Positions 9,146-18,722 of a stretch of DNA of 64,000 nucleotides are shown here, piece by piece. The DNA lies in NCBI GenBank assembly GCA_947457395.1, contig CANGVA010000004.1, positions 62,001 through 126,000 of the forward strand, in the 5' to 3' direction. A program made the translations under genes and the position numbers. Below the pieces are notes generated by a model. It was not told the origin of the DNA and made no database searches. It worked only from the letters and a program-made list of their open reading frames with translations. Source of the DNA: Bacteroidota bacterium. Lineage in GTDB: Bacteria > Bacteroidota > Bacteroidia > UKL13-3. Positions within the stretch are counted from its first letter, which is position 1; every line of letters begins with the position of its first letter.

Positions 9146-11845
9146 CTATTGATTGGTCTTAATTATTTTTCTGCTGGCAATGTGCTTACCGGTTTGGGTA
9201 TGAACTTGCAGAATATATAGTCCCTCACTTAAATTATCTATTGGTAGGGTTGTCTCATTTTCCATGTAAACCACTTGTGTTTTCAATAATTTCCCGTTTA
9301 AATCATACAAGCCAATCACGTAAGGTTCCTCATTAATTTTAAATGAAAGGCGTAATTCTTTGGTAGCAGGTACAGGATAAACTTTTAGGAAATCTGCATC
9401 CTGATAGATATTGGCATCCTGTAGTTTGGTATCATCTAGGATAAAACTGAATCTGCAGGGCTTGTTAAAATAAACTTCAGCAATTTTTGAAGTGCTATTA
9501 TACTTTACAGACCAGATTTGCGAGCCCGTAAACATGAAAGGATAAGCACCGGTATGAAAATATACAGTTCCTGTATCTCCACAATATCCTGTAATAGTAT
9601 TGCTACCAATTTTTACATATTGCATGTTTTTTGGAAATGGTGAAGTAAAAATAGTATCGCCATCTATGCTCAACTGTGTGGCTTTATAAACAAAAAAGTC
9701 GGCAAATGTATTATTGCTTTGTGATGCCCAAATCATCTGTGCATCTGTTTGTATTTCCTGATTTAGCCCTGTTGCTGTTTTTGAAAAAATTTGAGTGGTA
9801 TTATCAGACTTGGTAATAGCAATATCCGTATAACCGCTTTGATTCATTTTATAGGCAATCGCATTATTTAGCTGAATGGTTTGTACAGGAATAGAATCTG
9901 TCTGCAGGTTTTTGAATGGCTGCAAACAAGTAATAAACGACAAAGCAGTTGTAGGATTGGTATTTGAAACTTTTAAATAAGTGTGGATGCCAATATTTTC
10001 ATAGGAGATTTCATGTTTGCCGGTCAGTTTGCTGAACTGAAGAGGTGCTGGCGAGTTGGTATAAGAAAGTAAACCAGCATTCTTAAATTGCCAAACTCCT
10101 TTGTTTAGGGATGTTAAATCTGTAAATGTGCCTGTTGTGGCATTACCGCCTTGCAAACCATTCCCATGCAGCAGCCACTGATAGGTAGATGGCAGGCCAC
10201 CTTGAACATGATCAATGAGCAGAAAATATTTTTTTCTTACAAAAAGCACCTTTCTGTTAATGTCGGTATTTTCATAATTAGTCCTTAGTTCAGCATAATC
10301 TTGTACGGGCGATGAAAATTCTTTTTCAATAAAGCTTGCAGCACCAAGCGATTTTCCGGGAATGCCGGGCAAGGGGCCTTTGTTGTTTACCAGAATCATA
10401 TTATGGTCTTCTGCTTTTGAAACTGTATCACGCATGTCAAAACTCAGATAGCCCGGATCAATAGCCATCATTTGTTGATTTGCCATCAATAGGAAACTTC
10501 CGTCATCTGCCTGGTTGTGCGATTCGGCAGCAGTGAGTGCTGCACCATTTTTACCTATTAGTGCTAAATAGGTAGCGGTTGAATCCCAAGAAGCACGCCA
10601 AACGGCAATGCCTGCTTCAGGAAAACTCCTGAATAAGCTATCCTGATAATTTTGGATAGGTGTATTTGTTGCAATATAATTTGCGGTCATATCAAAAACT
10701 CCACGCAATTGTTCACTTAAGGTGTTTTCAGATAAAACATTTAGTTGACTTAAATAAAGTGGCCAGTTATATTTGGGTTTTCCTAATAATGCCAATTCAG
10801 GAAATCCTTTATATGCGTATGAATCTTCTATAGGCGGGAATCTGCCATCCGGCATTCTGATGGCTTGCATCCAATCGTATAAGAAAACATAATTTGTATC
10901 GTACCATGGATTTCTTATTTTTCTAGGCACATCAAAATATTTAAATTCAATGCTGGTGTCTGGCAAAAAATTACCCATGGCTCTGAAAAATGGCAGCAGG
11001 TTAACAAATGCATAGCGCATGTAGTATGGGCCCTCTGCATATCCTGCATATTTACCGGGAGTTGATTGCCTTCTTAAGTCCCACCACATTACATTAAATG
11101 TATTCCACATGGCTGCATTAATCCAGTTGGTAGGCTTAAAATGAGAAAGTGTATCAGTTAGGTCGTTAAGCACAACGGCTGCAATACCCAATGCTCCGGT
11201 TGTCATAAGTGCATGATTATTTTTGGCACTCTTAAAGAAACTGGTAAATGAAATTTGCTTACTCGCTTCAAGATATAAATTTCCTGCATAGGTTTTAACC
11301 TTTAACCTTGCTAAAGCAAGATTATTGGTATCTACACCTGCACCTCTCAGCATATCGTAAGCACTAACAAAATCAATGATTTGCTTAGAATTCCATTGCC
11401 ACTCAATATAGTTTGAGGGGCTATCCGTGCCAAACTGGTTAACAAAGGCATTAATTTCTTCCAACAGCATTCTGCTCTTGTTTATCAGATTTGTTCTTTC
11501 TATTGATGTTAAAGGAGTAGTTCCGCCAGCCGTTGGTTTAACATTGAGCAGCACAAAAAAGGCTGCATTTTTTGCAAGAGATGCTCTTTGGCCTCTGTCT
11601 CCAACGCTTGTATTACCTGCAGGTGAAGCCTGAAGGGCTCTGATGTACAATTCATTTAACAAATCGTTATTTACACCTGCAGCCAGTGAGGATTTAAGGG
11701 AGTTAAGTTGCTGCTTGCTTATAAGTGTGCGGGGATATTCTGTATTTGCATTTGATGGAATCCATGGTTCAGGAACACTTTGGGCAGAAGCCGCATGAAC
11801 AAAAAATGAAAATATTGTAAGTACAACTATAGATACTTTATTCAT
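9146..11845 (-). CDS. exported heparinase/alginate-lyase-like polysaccharide lyase with T9SS sorting domain
   Basis: 899 residues. Signal peptide at residues 1-21 (cleavage near ASA/Q). An alpha/alpha-toroid region follows, with NNHALMTTGALG and EGPYYMRYAF, typical of alginate-lyase/heparinase II-III folds. The beta-sandwich part contains SHNQADDGSFLL and MAIDPGY, the heparinase II/III C-terminal signature. The last 75 or so residues form a type A T9SS sorting domain (VYPVPATKELRL ... GLYDLNGKLL ... GLYILQVHTQTGKHIASRKI). The protein should therefore cross the outer membrane by type IX secretion and be anchored to or released from the surface, acting on uronic-acid-containing glycans. The exact substrate cannot be told. 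It converges with fcl, 12 bp apart. Confidence 0.85.
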   Translation of the reverse strand: MNKVSIVVLTIFSFFVHAASAQSVPEPWIPSNANTEYPRTLISKQQLNSLKSSLAAGVNNDLLNELYIRALQASPAGNTSVGDRGQRASLAKNAAFFVLLNVKPTAGGTTPLTSIERTNLINKSRMLLEEINAFVNQFGTDSPSNYIEWQWNSKQIIDFVSAYDMLRGAGVDTNNLALARLKVKTYAGNLYLEASKQISFTSFFKSAKNNHALMTTGALGIAAVVLNDLTDTLSHFKPTNWINAAMWNTFNVMWWDLRRQSTPGKYAGYAEGPYYMRYAFVNLLPFFRAMGNFLPDTSIEFKYFDVPRKIRNPWYDTNYVFLYDWMQAIRMPDGRFPPIEDSYAYKGFPELALLGKPKYNWPLYLSQLNVLSENTLSEQLRGVFDMTANYIATNTPIQNYQDSLFRSFPEAGIAVWRASWDSTATYLALIGKNGAALTAAESHNQADDGSFLLMANQQMMAIDPGYLSFDMRDTVSKAEDHNMILVNNKGPLPGIPGKSLGAASFIEKEFSSPVQDYAELRTNYENTDINRKVLFVRKKYFLLIDHVQGGLPSTYQWLLHGNGLQGGNATTGTFTDLTSLNKGVWQFKNAGLLSYTNSPAPLQFSKLTGKHEISYENIGIHTYLKVSNTNPTTALSFITCLQPFKNLQTDSIPVQTIQLNNAIAYKMNQSGYTDIAITKSDNTTQIFSKTATGLNQEIQTDAQMIWASQSNNTFADFFVYKATQLSIDGDTIFTSPFPKNMQYVKIGSNTITGYCGDTGTVYFHTGAYPFMFTGSQIWSVKYNSTSKIAEVYFNKPCRFSFILDDTKLQDANIYQDADFLKVYPVPATKELRLSFKINEEPYVIGLYDLNGKLLKTQVVYMENETTLPIDNLSEGLYILQVHTQTGKHIASRKIIKTNQ

Positions 11846-11910
11846 ATAGGCATTATATTGCTATCGAAAATACAAAATTTCGAACAATATCATACTTTTC
11901 AAATTTACTC

Positions 11911-12894
11911 ATGCTTAAAAGTAAGGCGGGTTTTCTTACATTTCTTTTGTTTTTAGTTCTGGGTATCCTGCTTTTTTGGCTTTCCTTGCGTAAGCTGGCA
12001 TTGCAGGATTTGATTCAGGTGCTTGGTAAAGGAAATTTTTTAATTGCTTTACCTGTTTTTGCTATCTCTCTCTGTGGTTACTGGTTTCGCATCAAAAGAT
12101 GGCAGCTTATGCTTCAGGCAATACAGCTGAAGGCACCCGCCAATCAGTTATTCGCTTCGCTTTGTGTAGGCTATCTGGTAAATTATGCTTTCCCCAGATT
12201 AGGAGAAATAACGCGTTGTTTGCTATTGAAGCGGACATCCCGTTTGCCTGTTGACCGTACATTTATTACCATTATTGCCGAACGAACTTTTGATACTATT
12301 TGCCTCCTCATTTTATTGTTGTTAGCCTGGGTTGCATATGCAGATTTAGCTTCAGTTTTTTTTGTCAGACAAATCTGGAATCCCGTAAATCAGCATATCA
12401 GTAACTCCATCAACCTATTAATCGTTATTGGTGTAGGCATTACTTTGCTTGTATTATTTATTTGGTGGTTTGGAAATATTTCAGGCGTTAAAATACAAGC
12501 CAAGCTGGAGGAGTGGAAGCTTACCTTCTTAAATGTGATAAAGGTTGAGAACAAGTTCTTGTTTTTATTTTATACCATAGGTATTTGGTGCTGTTACTTT
12601 TTAATGACGTTTCTATGGTTCTTCACTTTTGATGAAAGCAGTCACCTTCAGCTTTCAGATGCGTTTCTTGTAATGGTTATTGGAAGCATCGGCCGCAGTA
12701 TACCAATTCAGGGAGGTGGTATAGGTGCATACCATTTTTTGGTGAGCCAAAGTTTGTTATTATTTGGCATACCACTGCTCACAGGTAATGCATTGGCTCT
12801 AGTCATACACGGTGCACAAAGTTTCCTTACCCTCATTACAGGTATTATTTGCTACCTTTGGATCCTTGTTGTTTTTAAAGAAAAAGTTGAATAG
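11911..12894 (+). CDS. flippase-like membrane protein (LPG-synthase TM / UPF0104 family)
   Basis: 327 residues with about eight hydrophobic helices. FPRLGEITRCLLLKR, with the preceding YLVNYAFP, and the later IGSIGRSIPIQGGGIGAYHFLV are hallmark segments of the family that includes the membrane half of lysylphosphatidylglycerol synthase (AglD/MprF flippase domain). There is no cytosolic synthase domain. Members are thought to move lipids or polyprenyl-linked glycans across the inner membrane, but most are uncharacterised. The start is the first ATG. The next gene begins 3 bp after its stop, so the two form an operon. Confidence 0.85.
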   Translation: MLKSKAGFLTFLLFLVLGILLFWLSLRKLALQDLIQVLGKGNFLIALPVFAISLCGYWFRIKRWQLMLQAIQLKAPANQLFASLCVGYLVNYAFPRLGEITRCLLLKRTSRLPVDRTFITIIAERTFDTICLLILLLLAWVAYADLASVFFVRQIWNPVNQHISNSINLLIVIGVGITLLVLFIWWFGNISGVKIQAKLEEWKLTFLNVIKVENKFLFLFYTIGIWCCYFLMTFLWFFTFDESSHLQLSDAFLVMVIGSIGRSIPIQGGGIGAYHFLVSQSLLLFGIPLLTGNALALVIHGAQSFLTLITGIICYLWILVVFKEKVE

Positions 12895-12897
12895 TAA

Positions 12898-14058
12898 ATG
12901 AAAAATACTTTTATACAATATATCGCTTTGTTTTCTTTCATTTTCGCTACCATTTTCAATGCCAATTCGCAAGTACCTAAAATGGGGGTAGATTCTCTGT
13001 TAGATGTAGCCTGTTGGAATGTAGAGTGGCTTGGTAGCGCCTCTAACGGACCAACCAACGAGGCACTTCAGTTTGATAATGTTAAACAGGTGCTACTTAA
13101 TACAGATTTTGATGTATGGGGTTTGTGCGAGGTTTCTGATTTCTCCACTTATATGAACCTGCAAAGTCAGTTGCCCAAATATGAGTCGGTGCTCGCATCA
13201 TACAGCCAGACTCAAAAAACTGCATTATTCTACAGGAAAGATATGTTTGAGCGTATCAGTTTTCAGCATGTATTAACAGAAAGCGTTTATAATTATAATC
13301 TGGCAGGTAGGCCGCCACTTGAGGTTATTTTAAGAACTAAAAATAAACCGGTAATTGATACCATATGCTTTTTGGTTGTGCATTTGAAAGCTATTGCCGA
13401 TCAGGAATCATACAACCGCAGAAGCAATGCATCCATTGCAATAAAGAATGATTATCTGGATAAATACCGAAAGCAGATGAAAACAATTATGCTTGGTGAC
13501 TGGAATGACGATCTGGACTTATCTACATTCAGTAATCAGCCTTCGCCATTCCTGAATTTTGTGCAGGATACCAACTACTTTTTTACTACCAAATTATTGA
13601 GTGAGGCAGGTAAAAAAACATATGCCTTTATTGATGGTTCTTTTATAGATCATATCATGATTAACCGCCCACTAAAGAGTTTTTATATGTCCGGATCTAC
13701 AAAGGTGCTGGATATGATGCCTTCCTATATAAGCAATTTTTCAAACAACACATCCGATCATTACCCGGTTGTTAGTTATTTTAACCTAAACAGGCCTGCT
13801 GTTGTGCCAACTTCAATCCCTGAAATCTATAATCCTGCACCCGTTATGAGTTATGATATTCAAAACCATCATTTGCATATTGAAACGCATATACCCATGT
13901 TGCTTAGCATTTATGATATTTCAGGAAAAAATATGATCACTAGGGAGTTTTTGGAAAGCGGCAGTTATATCCAATCCGTATCAGAATTATTACCCGGATT
14001 TTACTTGATGAAATGGCAAGCTTCAGGGCAGGAGGGAATGATTAAATTTATCAGATAA
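12898..14058 (+). CDS. secreted endonuclease/exonuclease/phosphatase-family protein with T9SS tail
   Basis: 386 residues. The N-terminal hydrophobic signal ends near residue 25 (NANSQ). The EEP catalytic fold shows ACWNVEWLG with the Asn, GLCEV with the metal-binding Glu, LVVHLKA with His, LGDWND with Asp/Asn, and SDHYPV with the catalytic Asp-His pair. The C-terminal 75 residues (LLSIYDISGKNM, GFYLMKWQASGQEGMIKFIR) resemble a T9SS sorting domain. It probably acts outside the cell on nucleic acids or phosphodiesters, for example to scavenge phosphate. Nuclease versus phosphatase is undecided. Confidence 0.85.
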   Translation: MKNTFIQYIALFSFIFATIFNANSQVPKMGVDSLLDVACWNVEWLGSASNGPTNEALQFDNVKQVLLNTDFDVWGLCEVSDFSTYMNLQSQLPKYESVLASYSQTQKTALFYRKDMFERISFQHVLTESVYNYNLAGRPPLEVILRTKNKPVIDTICFLVVHLKAIADQESYNRRSNASIAIKNDYLDKYRKQMKTIMLGDWNDDLDLSTFSNQPSPFLNFVQDTNYFFTTKLLSEAGKKTYAFIDGSFIDHIMINRPLKSFYMSGSTKVLDMMPSYISNFSNNTSDHYPVVSYFNLNRPAVVPTSIPEIYNPAPVMSYDIQNHHLHIETHIPMLLSIYDISGKNMITREFLESGSYIQSVSELLPGFYLMKWQASGQEGMIKFIR

Positions 14059-14158
14059 TGTATTTTGGGAGAACTTGTTAATTGTAAAGTACAGTTAGTC
14101 AATATATTGTATGATTATCTTAAGGAGTAGTTGGTCTATTCCCCAGCATTTCAAAAAA

Positions 14159-14190
14159 TTTGGTTTTCAATATGGATACGCATATCTTTG
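14159..14190 (+). promoter_or_regulatory. promoter of rplU-rpmA
   Basis: TTTG at 14159-14162, a 20-nt spacer and TATCTTTG at 14183-14190 fit the Bacteroidota consensus TTTG-N19-21-TAnnTTTG. Transcription should begin near 14197, giving a leader of about 25 nt before rplU. The rest of the 162-bp gap holds nothing else recognisable. Confidence 0.75.
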
Positions 14191-14220
14191 CCGTCCTTTA
14201 AATCAAAATAATTAAATAAC

Positions 14221-14532
14221 ATGTTTGCAATAGTTGACATTGCTGGCCAACAGTTCAAAGTAGAAAAAGACCAAACGGTTTATGTGCATAGACTGCCACA
14301 TGCCGAAGGCGCCAGCGTTGAACTGAACAAAGTGTTGTTGGTAAACAACAACGGATCAATCAAAGTAGGTGTACCTACCGTATCAGGAGCCAACGTAAAG
14401 GCCAAAGTGCTTACCCACCTAAAAGGCGACAAGGTTATCGTTTTTAAGAAAAAGCGCAGAAAAGGATACAGGAAGAAGAATGGTCATCGTCAGTCTTTCA
14501 CTAAAATTCAAATTGAAGCTATAAACGCTTAA
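14221..14532 (+). CDS. rplU: 50S ribosomal protein L21
   Basis: 103 residues, normal length for bL21. The N-terminus [18 protein letters not shown] and the C-terminal lysine-rich block [19 protein letters not shown] are diagnostic. It binds 23S rRNA domain I in the large subunit. It is the first gene of the rplU-rpmA operon, with its own promoter just upstream. Confidence 0.98.
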   Translation: MFAIVDIAGQQFKVEKDQTVYVHRLPHAEGASVELNKVLLVNNNGSIKVGVPTVSGANVKAKVLTHLKGDKVIVFKKKRRKGYRKKNGHRQSFTKIQIEAINA

Positions 14533-14564
14533 TTGTTTAACCGAAGAAATAATTACTCAATACA

Positions 14565-14828
14565 ATGGCACATAAGAAAGGTGTAGGTAGTTCCAAGAAC
14601 GGTCGCGAGTCGCACAGTAAGCGACTTGGCGTAAAAATTTATGGTGGACAGTTTGCCAAAGCAGGCAATATCATCGTTCGTCAGCGTGGCACAAAACATC
14701 ATCCGGGTGATAACGTAGGCATTGGTAAAGACCATACCTTGTTTGCTCTGATTGATGGAACAGTTGTTTTCAAGAAGAGAACAGACGATCGTTCGTTTGT
14801 TTCTATTGAGCCAACAGCCCAGGCATAA
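14565..14828 (+). CDS. rpmA: 50S ribosomal protein L27
   Basis: 87 residues. [20 protein letters not shown] is the conserved N-terminal arm that reaches the peptidyl-transferase centre; there is no Firmicutes-type cleavable N-terminal extension. [18 protein letters not shown] closes the beta-barrel. It lies 32 bp behind rplU and is followed by an intrinsic terminator. Confidence 0.98.
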   Translation: MAHKKGVGSSKNGRESHSKRLGVKIYGGQFAKAGNIIVRQRGTKHHPGDNVGIGKDHTLFALIDGTVVFKKRTDDRSFVSIEPTAQA

Positions 14829-14876
14829 CACATTGATGCTTTCGGTCCCTGAAAGTAAAATATCGGGACAGCTTAG

Positions 14877-14913
14877 CCGTATATCATCTTACCAGTGATA
14901 TGCGGTTTTTTTT
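14877..14913 (+). terminator. intrinsic terminator of rplU-rpmA
   Basis: A 10-bp stem (CCGTATATCA at 14877-14886 with TGATATGCGG at 14896-14905, one G-U pair) is followed directly by eight T residues. Confidence 0.85.
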
Positions 14914-14941
14914 GCAATAAATTTAGTGCTTTGGCAGAGAG

Positions 14942-15643
14942 TTAAAAGTGAAAGGATAGAAACAAACGGCAAGCCTGATTACTTAAATCTATCTTCCAAC
15001 CTTCACTATTGGCATTATTGGTAGAGGTGGCAGTTTCTCTTTCTACACCAAGATTATCTGTTAAATAAGTATCGGTATTTTCCTTATAAGTGCTGATGTA
15101 TCTGCAGATGGGAACTGTTGCCTCAACAGAGACAGACAAACGTGGCAGCATATGCAAACGAACACCAATAACCGGACTTAAACAGAAATGATTATAGTAA
15201 TTATCAATGATTTTTTCCTCACGTATATTACCAAATCCATTTGGCAGTTTGGTTGTAATTTCTTTCTGGTTATAACGAACCTCATATCCTGCATCTATGC
15301 CTTTATAAAGGTGCCATTTGTCTTGGATAAAAAACTTCTTCTGAATACCAAGTGCAATCCTTCCACCTGTTTGTGTATAGTAGGAGTGAATATGGGTATT
15401 TGTGTTGGCAGTGCTAAAAGTTTGTGTCTTATCAGCCACCGATTCAAATCCGTGATCCCAATTTGCACCAGCCAGTAATCTAAACGCATAGGCTCCTTTT
15501 TCACACCGATAAATACCTGCAACAGCCGGCATCTCTTGAAAAATAGCTGCAGTATTAATGCCAAGTTCATGCTTAAAACCACTTTGACTAAAAGAGGTAA
15601 ATTGAATGGTTGAAAACAAAAAGAGTGCAACGAATCTTTTCAT
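14942..15643 (-). CDS. small outer-membrane beta-barrel-like protein
   Basis: 233 residues from the chosen ATG, which begins MKRFVALFLFSTIQFTSFSQ, a clear signal peptide. A longer frame exists upstream, but it overlaps corA antiparallel in content and lacks a signal. The mature part alternates hydrophobic and polar residues with aromatic strand ends (YAFRLLAGANWDH, GGRIALGIQKKF, LSVSVEATVPI) and ends in LFLSFHF, a C-terminal phenylalanine as in barrel proteins. No known ligand or family could be assigned. The start codon overlaps the corA stop (TGATG), so translation is coupled to corA. Confidence 0.75.
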   Translation of the reverse strand: MKRFVALFLFSTIQFTSFSQSGFKHELGINTAAIFQEMPAVAGIYRCEKGAYAFRLLAGANWDHGFESVADKTQTFSTANTNTHIHSYYTQTGGRIALGIQKKFFIQDKWHLYKGIDAGYEVRYNQKEITTKLPNGFGNIREEKIIDNYYNHFCLSPVIGVRLHMLPRLSVSVEATVPICRYISTYKENTDTYLTDNLGVERETATSTNNANSEGWKIDLSNQACRLFLSFHF

Positions 15644-16578
15644 CAGAACAGATTTTTCTTTCTGAAAAATAACACACCGATGCTTGAGAGTATGAGTGCA
15701 ATAAGCATAACAATCCAAAATGCATTTTCATGATTTTGAAACGGCAAGGTTACATTCATGCCATACAAACTGGCAACTAAAATGGGTAATGATAAAATGA
15801 TGGTAACCGATGTAAGGAAACGGATCGTGATATTCAGATTATTTGATATGATGGAAGAATGTGCACCCATCATATTACCCAAAATATTGCTGTAGATGTT
15901 GGCCATTTCAATAGCCTGCTTTGTTTCGGTCATTACATCTTCTATCAACTCTTTCTCTTCCTCCCTATCAAGTGCAGGCAAGCTTAATCGTTGCAACCTA
16001 AACATCATCAGCTCATTTGACTTGAGTGAAGTAGTAAAGTACACCAAACTTTTTTCAAAGTTTAGTAATTGCAGCAACTCCTTGTTACGCGTTGACCTGT
16101 GCAGCATTACCTGTATTTCATCGGCTTTATTATTGATATTTTTAAGGTAGCGCAGGTATAAAATAGAGCTTTTTAAGAACAGCTGTAATACAAATCGCTC
16201 TCGTTTATCGGTGCTAAATCCGCGAACCCTGGATTCAATAAATGCATGTATAACCTCAGTAGGTTTGCTGCAAACGGTTACTACCAAATCACGCTTTAGT
16301 ATAATACCAATAGGGGAGGTAATGTATGGTAAATCGTTATTCCACTCCATCTCAACAGGAATGCGTGCTACGATGAGCATACAGTTTTTATGCTGTTCAA
16401 CACGTGCATTTTCATCAGCATCCAGTGGATCAATCAGTAAATCTGGTGGAATAAGTAGTTTTTGTGAAATAAAATCAATTTCAGAAGCGGATGGATTTGT
16501 TACATGTATCCAGCAATCCTTCTCAACGTATTCAATCTCTGTAAGCGTTCCTTGTATGGTTTTAAAGTATTGAATCAT
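15643..16578 (-). CDS. corA: CorA-family Mg2+/Co2+ transporter
   Basis: 311 residues. A cytoplasmic alpha/beta and coiled-coil domain is followed by two C-terminal membrane helices with the selectivity motif YGMNV between them (about 285-290), which defines the CorA channel, a pentamer. The helix before it is rich in ILSLPILVASL, as usual. ATG 16578 (MIQYFKTIQG) is preferred; the in-frame extension upstream is not family-like. The stop overlaps the start of the next outer-membrane gene (TGATG). Confidence 0.92.
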   Translation of the reverse strand: MIQYFKTIQGTLTEIEYVEKDCWIHVTNPSASEIDFISQKLLIPPDLLIDPLDADENARVEQHKNCMLIVARIPVEMEWNNDLPYITSPIGIILKRDLVVTVCSKPTEVIHAFIESRVRGFSTDKRERFVLQLFLKSSILYLRYLKNINNKADEIQVMLHRSTRNKELLQLLNFEKSLVYFTTSLKSNELMMFRLQRLSLPALDREEEKELIEDVMTETKQAIEMANIYSNILGNMMGAHSSIISNNLNITIRFLTSVTIILSLPILVASLYGMNVTLPFQNHENAFWIVMLIALILSSIGVLFFRKKNLF

Positions 16579-16635
16579 TGTAGTTATTTCTATTGCAAGT
16601 ATACCACATTTATAAACCAATTGAAAGTTGACAAA

Positions 16636-18720
16636 TTATAGCACATAGCGTATTTGCACCCTTAAATCACTAAGTGTGCTGCTATTTATTTGCTCTAGTC
16701 CGCTGCTAATGGTTGTTGTATTATGATAAGTTGTAACGCTATATTTAACCCAGGCTTCCAGTTTTTTGGTAATATTAAAGTTAGCAAGTAAGAAGTATCT
16801 AACTCCACTATTTTGAAACATGGGTACTGCATACTGATATAATACATCATTCTCAGTGGCATAGATGCGTGCATTGTAATCATCTATAGAGAAAAATGCC
16901 ACACGAGCAGTAACTGTTAGTTTTTTATAAGGAGTATTGTATTGAATATCCTGAAAAATAAGGGCTCCTTCTTCAAACCCTGCAATAGGATCGTGGTACT
17001 GAGAAAACTCTGCACGGCTTTTACCACTTAAGTTGTTACTGATTTTGTATTGAATATGAAATCTGTAAATATTTCTTTCAGTAGCTGATGTATAATCCAC
17101 CCTTGCAACGTTATTACTTTGATTACGCCATTTTGTTTCGTGCCTGAAACGAAGATAGAGTTGTGTATTTCGAGATGGGTTAAACTGAAGTTCTCCCAGA
17201 TAGTCATAACCCCTAGAGGGTGCATCCGTTAAATAACGCAACCAAGGCGAACGGTGCCAATCAAAATAAGTATTGAAATTCCATTTCCTGCTAAATTTAA
17301 AACTCATTCCCGTGTAGAGGCCTTCTTCATTTCTTCCATCACTGTTTTCGGCAAAAGGATTATTAAAGGTTGTCTGATAATTTTTGCCATAGTTTCTGTA
17401 AAGTATTAGTAAGTCAAGACGGTCATCCAGCGGAATCATCAATGCTGTATTCATAGCCCAGCCATTGTTATCACTTGCTCCTACTTCTCCAAATAAATTA
17501 ACATTACGCAACTGAAAGTTAAAATCCATACCCACATTGGAGAGTCTGTTGCCGCTAAAATTATATAATTGATATGGTTTGTCACCTTTTATAAAACTTC
17601 TGTCATATATGGTTTGCAATGCTGTAAAGCCAATCTTATGTTCTTTAATCTTGTATGTAATATTACTTCCAAATATTGTTTGTAAAACGTTGTATCGGTT
17701 TAATATTTCTGTTTCAGTTCTGTGCAAGCCCGAAATCTGAAAGGAACTAAATTCCTCTGAGGGCTCATCAGTAGTATCGTTTGCCGCGCGGAAATTTGTG
17801 CTAATGTATTTGTGAGAAATAAAGGTTGTGAGTTCCCACTTTTTATTGCCCATCGTAATAGCTGCACCTCTTAAGAACTCGTTCTCATTTAATGATCGGT
17901 ATGGCCTAAGTGTTTGGAAATTTCTTTTCACACTCATTACAAAAGCAGATTTGCGCGCAGCTATACCTGACCCAAATACCAGGCCCTGCCCAAAATTGGC
18001 TTGGTAATCACCCATTGCCACAGTTTTAATCAAGCCCCTCGAAGGTCTGTATAAAAAATGAAGCGAATTAAAGTCAAACCCGTTTTTTTGAGCTCCCCTG
18101 AAAAATTGCTCACCCATGTCTTTTTCGGCAGTATAACCATAACTCAACCTTGTTCCGTAGTTAAACCGGTAACGCAATACATACCTGAAAGGTGAACCAA
18201 TGTAATGATTTTTATCAGCAATAGCCAATGCTTCATTATATCCTGCTCGTTGTTGAAAATCGTTTTCATGCAGAGCCATTATTTCATGCTTCCCTTTAAC
18301 CGACATTTCGATAAATCGGGTGCGGTCGGACATTAAATCTTCATTTACTTTAACAAAATAACTCAGGTAAAATATACTTACCTCATCCAACGCATCTATG
18401 CTCTGCAGTTCAAATATGGTTATAAAATCTCCAAATTTTCTCCGATGGTTCAGGATGGCATTTACTTGTTGTTCATTTAGGAAAAACAGTTTTTCTAGGT
18501 CTGCTTTTCCTGCCTGGTTCAAATCCAGTTTGTTCTTCATAAAAAACTCCAGCTGTTCCTGTAAATCGGTGTAGTCAATGCTTGCCTCCTGGTTTTCTAT
18601 GAACCGCTCCATGAGTTCTAAAATTATTTTCTCATCCTTTTCTTTCCTAATCTGCGCAAATACATTATGCACTAAACATAGCATGAGCAAGAGACAACTA
18701 TATGGTTTGATACCATGCAT
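16636..18720 (-). CDS. helix-hairpin-helix domain plus outer-membrane beta-barrel protein
   Basis: 694 residues with a signal peptide ending near FAQ (residue 23). After an acidic helical stretch, DLNQAGKADLEKLFFLNEQQ and VNAILNHRRKFGDFITIFEL (about 55-95) form two ComEA-like helix-hairpin-helix units. The remainder, about 550 residues, is strand-rich with many aromatic/Arg turn positions (YRFNYGTRLSYGY, GDYQANFGQGLVFGSG) and ends in VQIRYVL, typical of a large outer-membrane barrel. The architecture is widespread in Bacteroidota but has no firm function; DNA binding at the surface or DNA uptake is a guess from the HHH part. It begins 2 bp after the PorV-like gene, so the two are tightly coupled. 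Confidence 0.8.
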   Translation of the reverse strand: MHGIKPYSCLLLMLCLVHNVFAQIRKEKDEKIILELMERFIENQEASIDYTDLQEQLEFFMKNKLDLNQAGKADLEKLFFLNEQQVNAILNHRRKFGDFITIFELQSIDALDEVSIFYLSYFVKVNEDLMSDRTRFIEMSVKGKHEIMALHENDFQQRAGYNEALAIADKNHYIGSPFRYVLRYRFNYGTRLSYGYTAEKDMGEQFFRGAQKNGFDFNSLHFLYRPSRGLIKTVAMGDYQANFGQGLVFGSGIAARKSAFVMSVKRNFQTLRPYRSLNENEFLRGAAITMGNKKWELTTFISHKYISTNFRAANDTTDEPSEEFSSFQISGLHRTETEILNRYNVLQTIFGSNITYKIKEHKIGFTALQTIYDRSFIKGDKPYQLYNFSGNRLSNVGMDFNFQLRNVNLFGEVGASDNNGWAMNTALMIPLDDRLDLLILYRNYGKNYQTTFNNPFAENSDGRNEEGLYTGMSFKFSRKWNFNTYFDWHRSPWLRYLTDAPSRGYDYLGELQFNPSRNTQLYLRFRHETKWRNQSNNVARVDYTSATERNIYRFHIQYKISNNLSGKSRAEFSQYHDPIAGFEEGALIFQDIQYNTPYKKLTVTARVAFFSIDDYNARIYATENDVLYQYAVPMFQNSGVRYFLLANFNITKKLEAWVKYSVTTYHNTTTISSGLEQINSSTLSDLRVQIRYVL

Positions 18721-18722
18721 TA

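Noticed and set aside
15644-15718. N-terminal extension of the small barrel protein
   Set aside because: It lies inside corA and would hide the clear signal peptide that begins at 15643.
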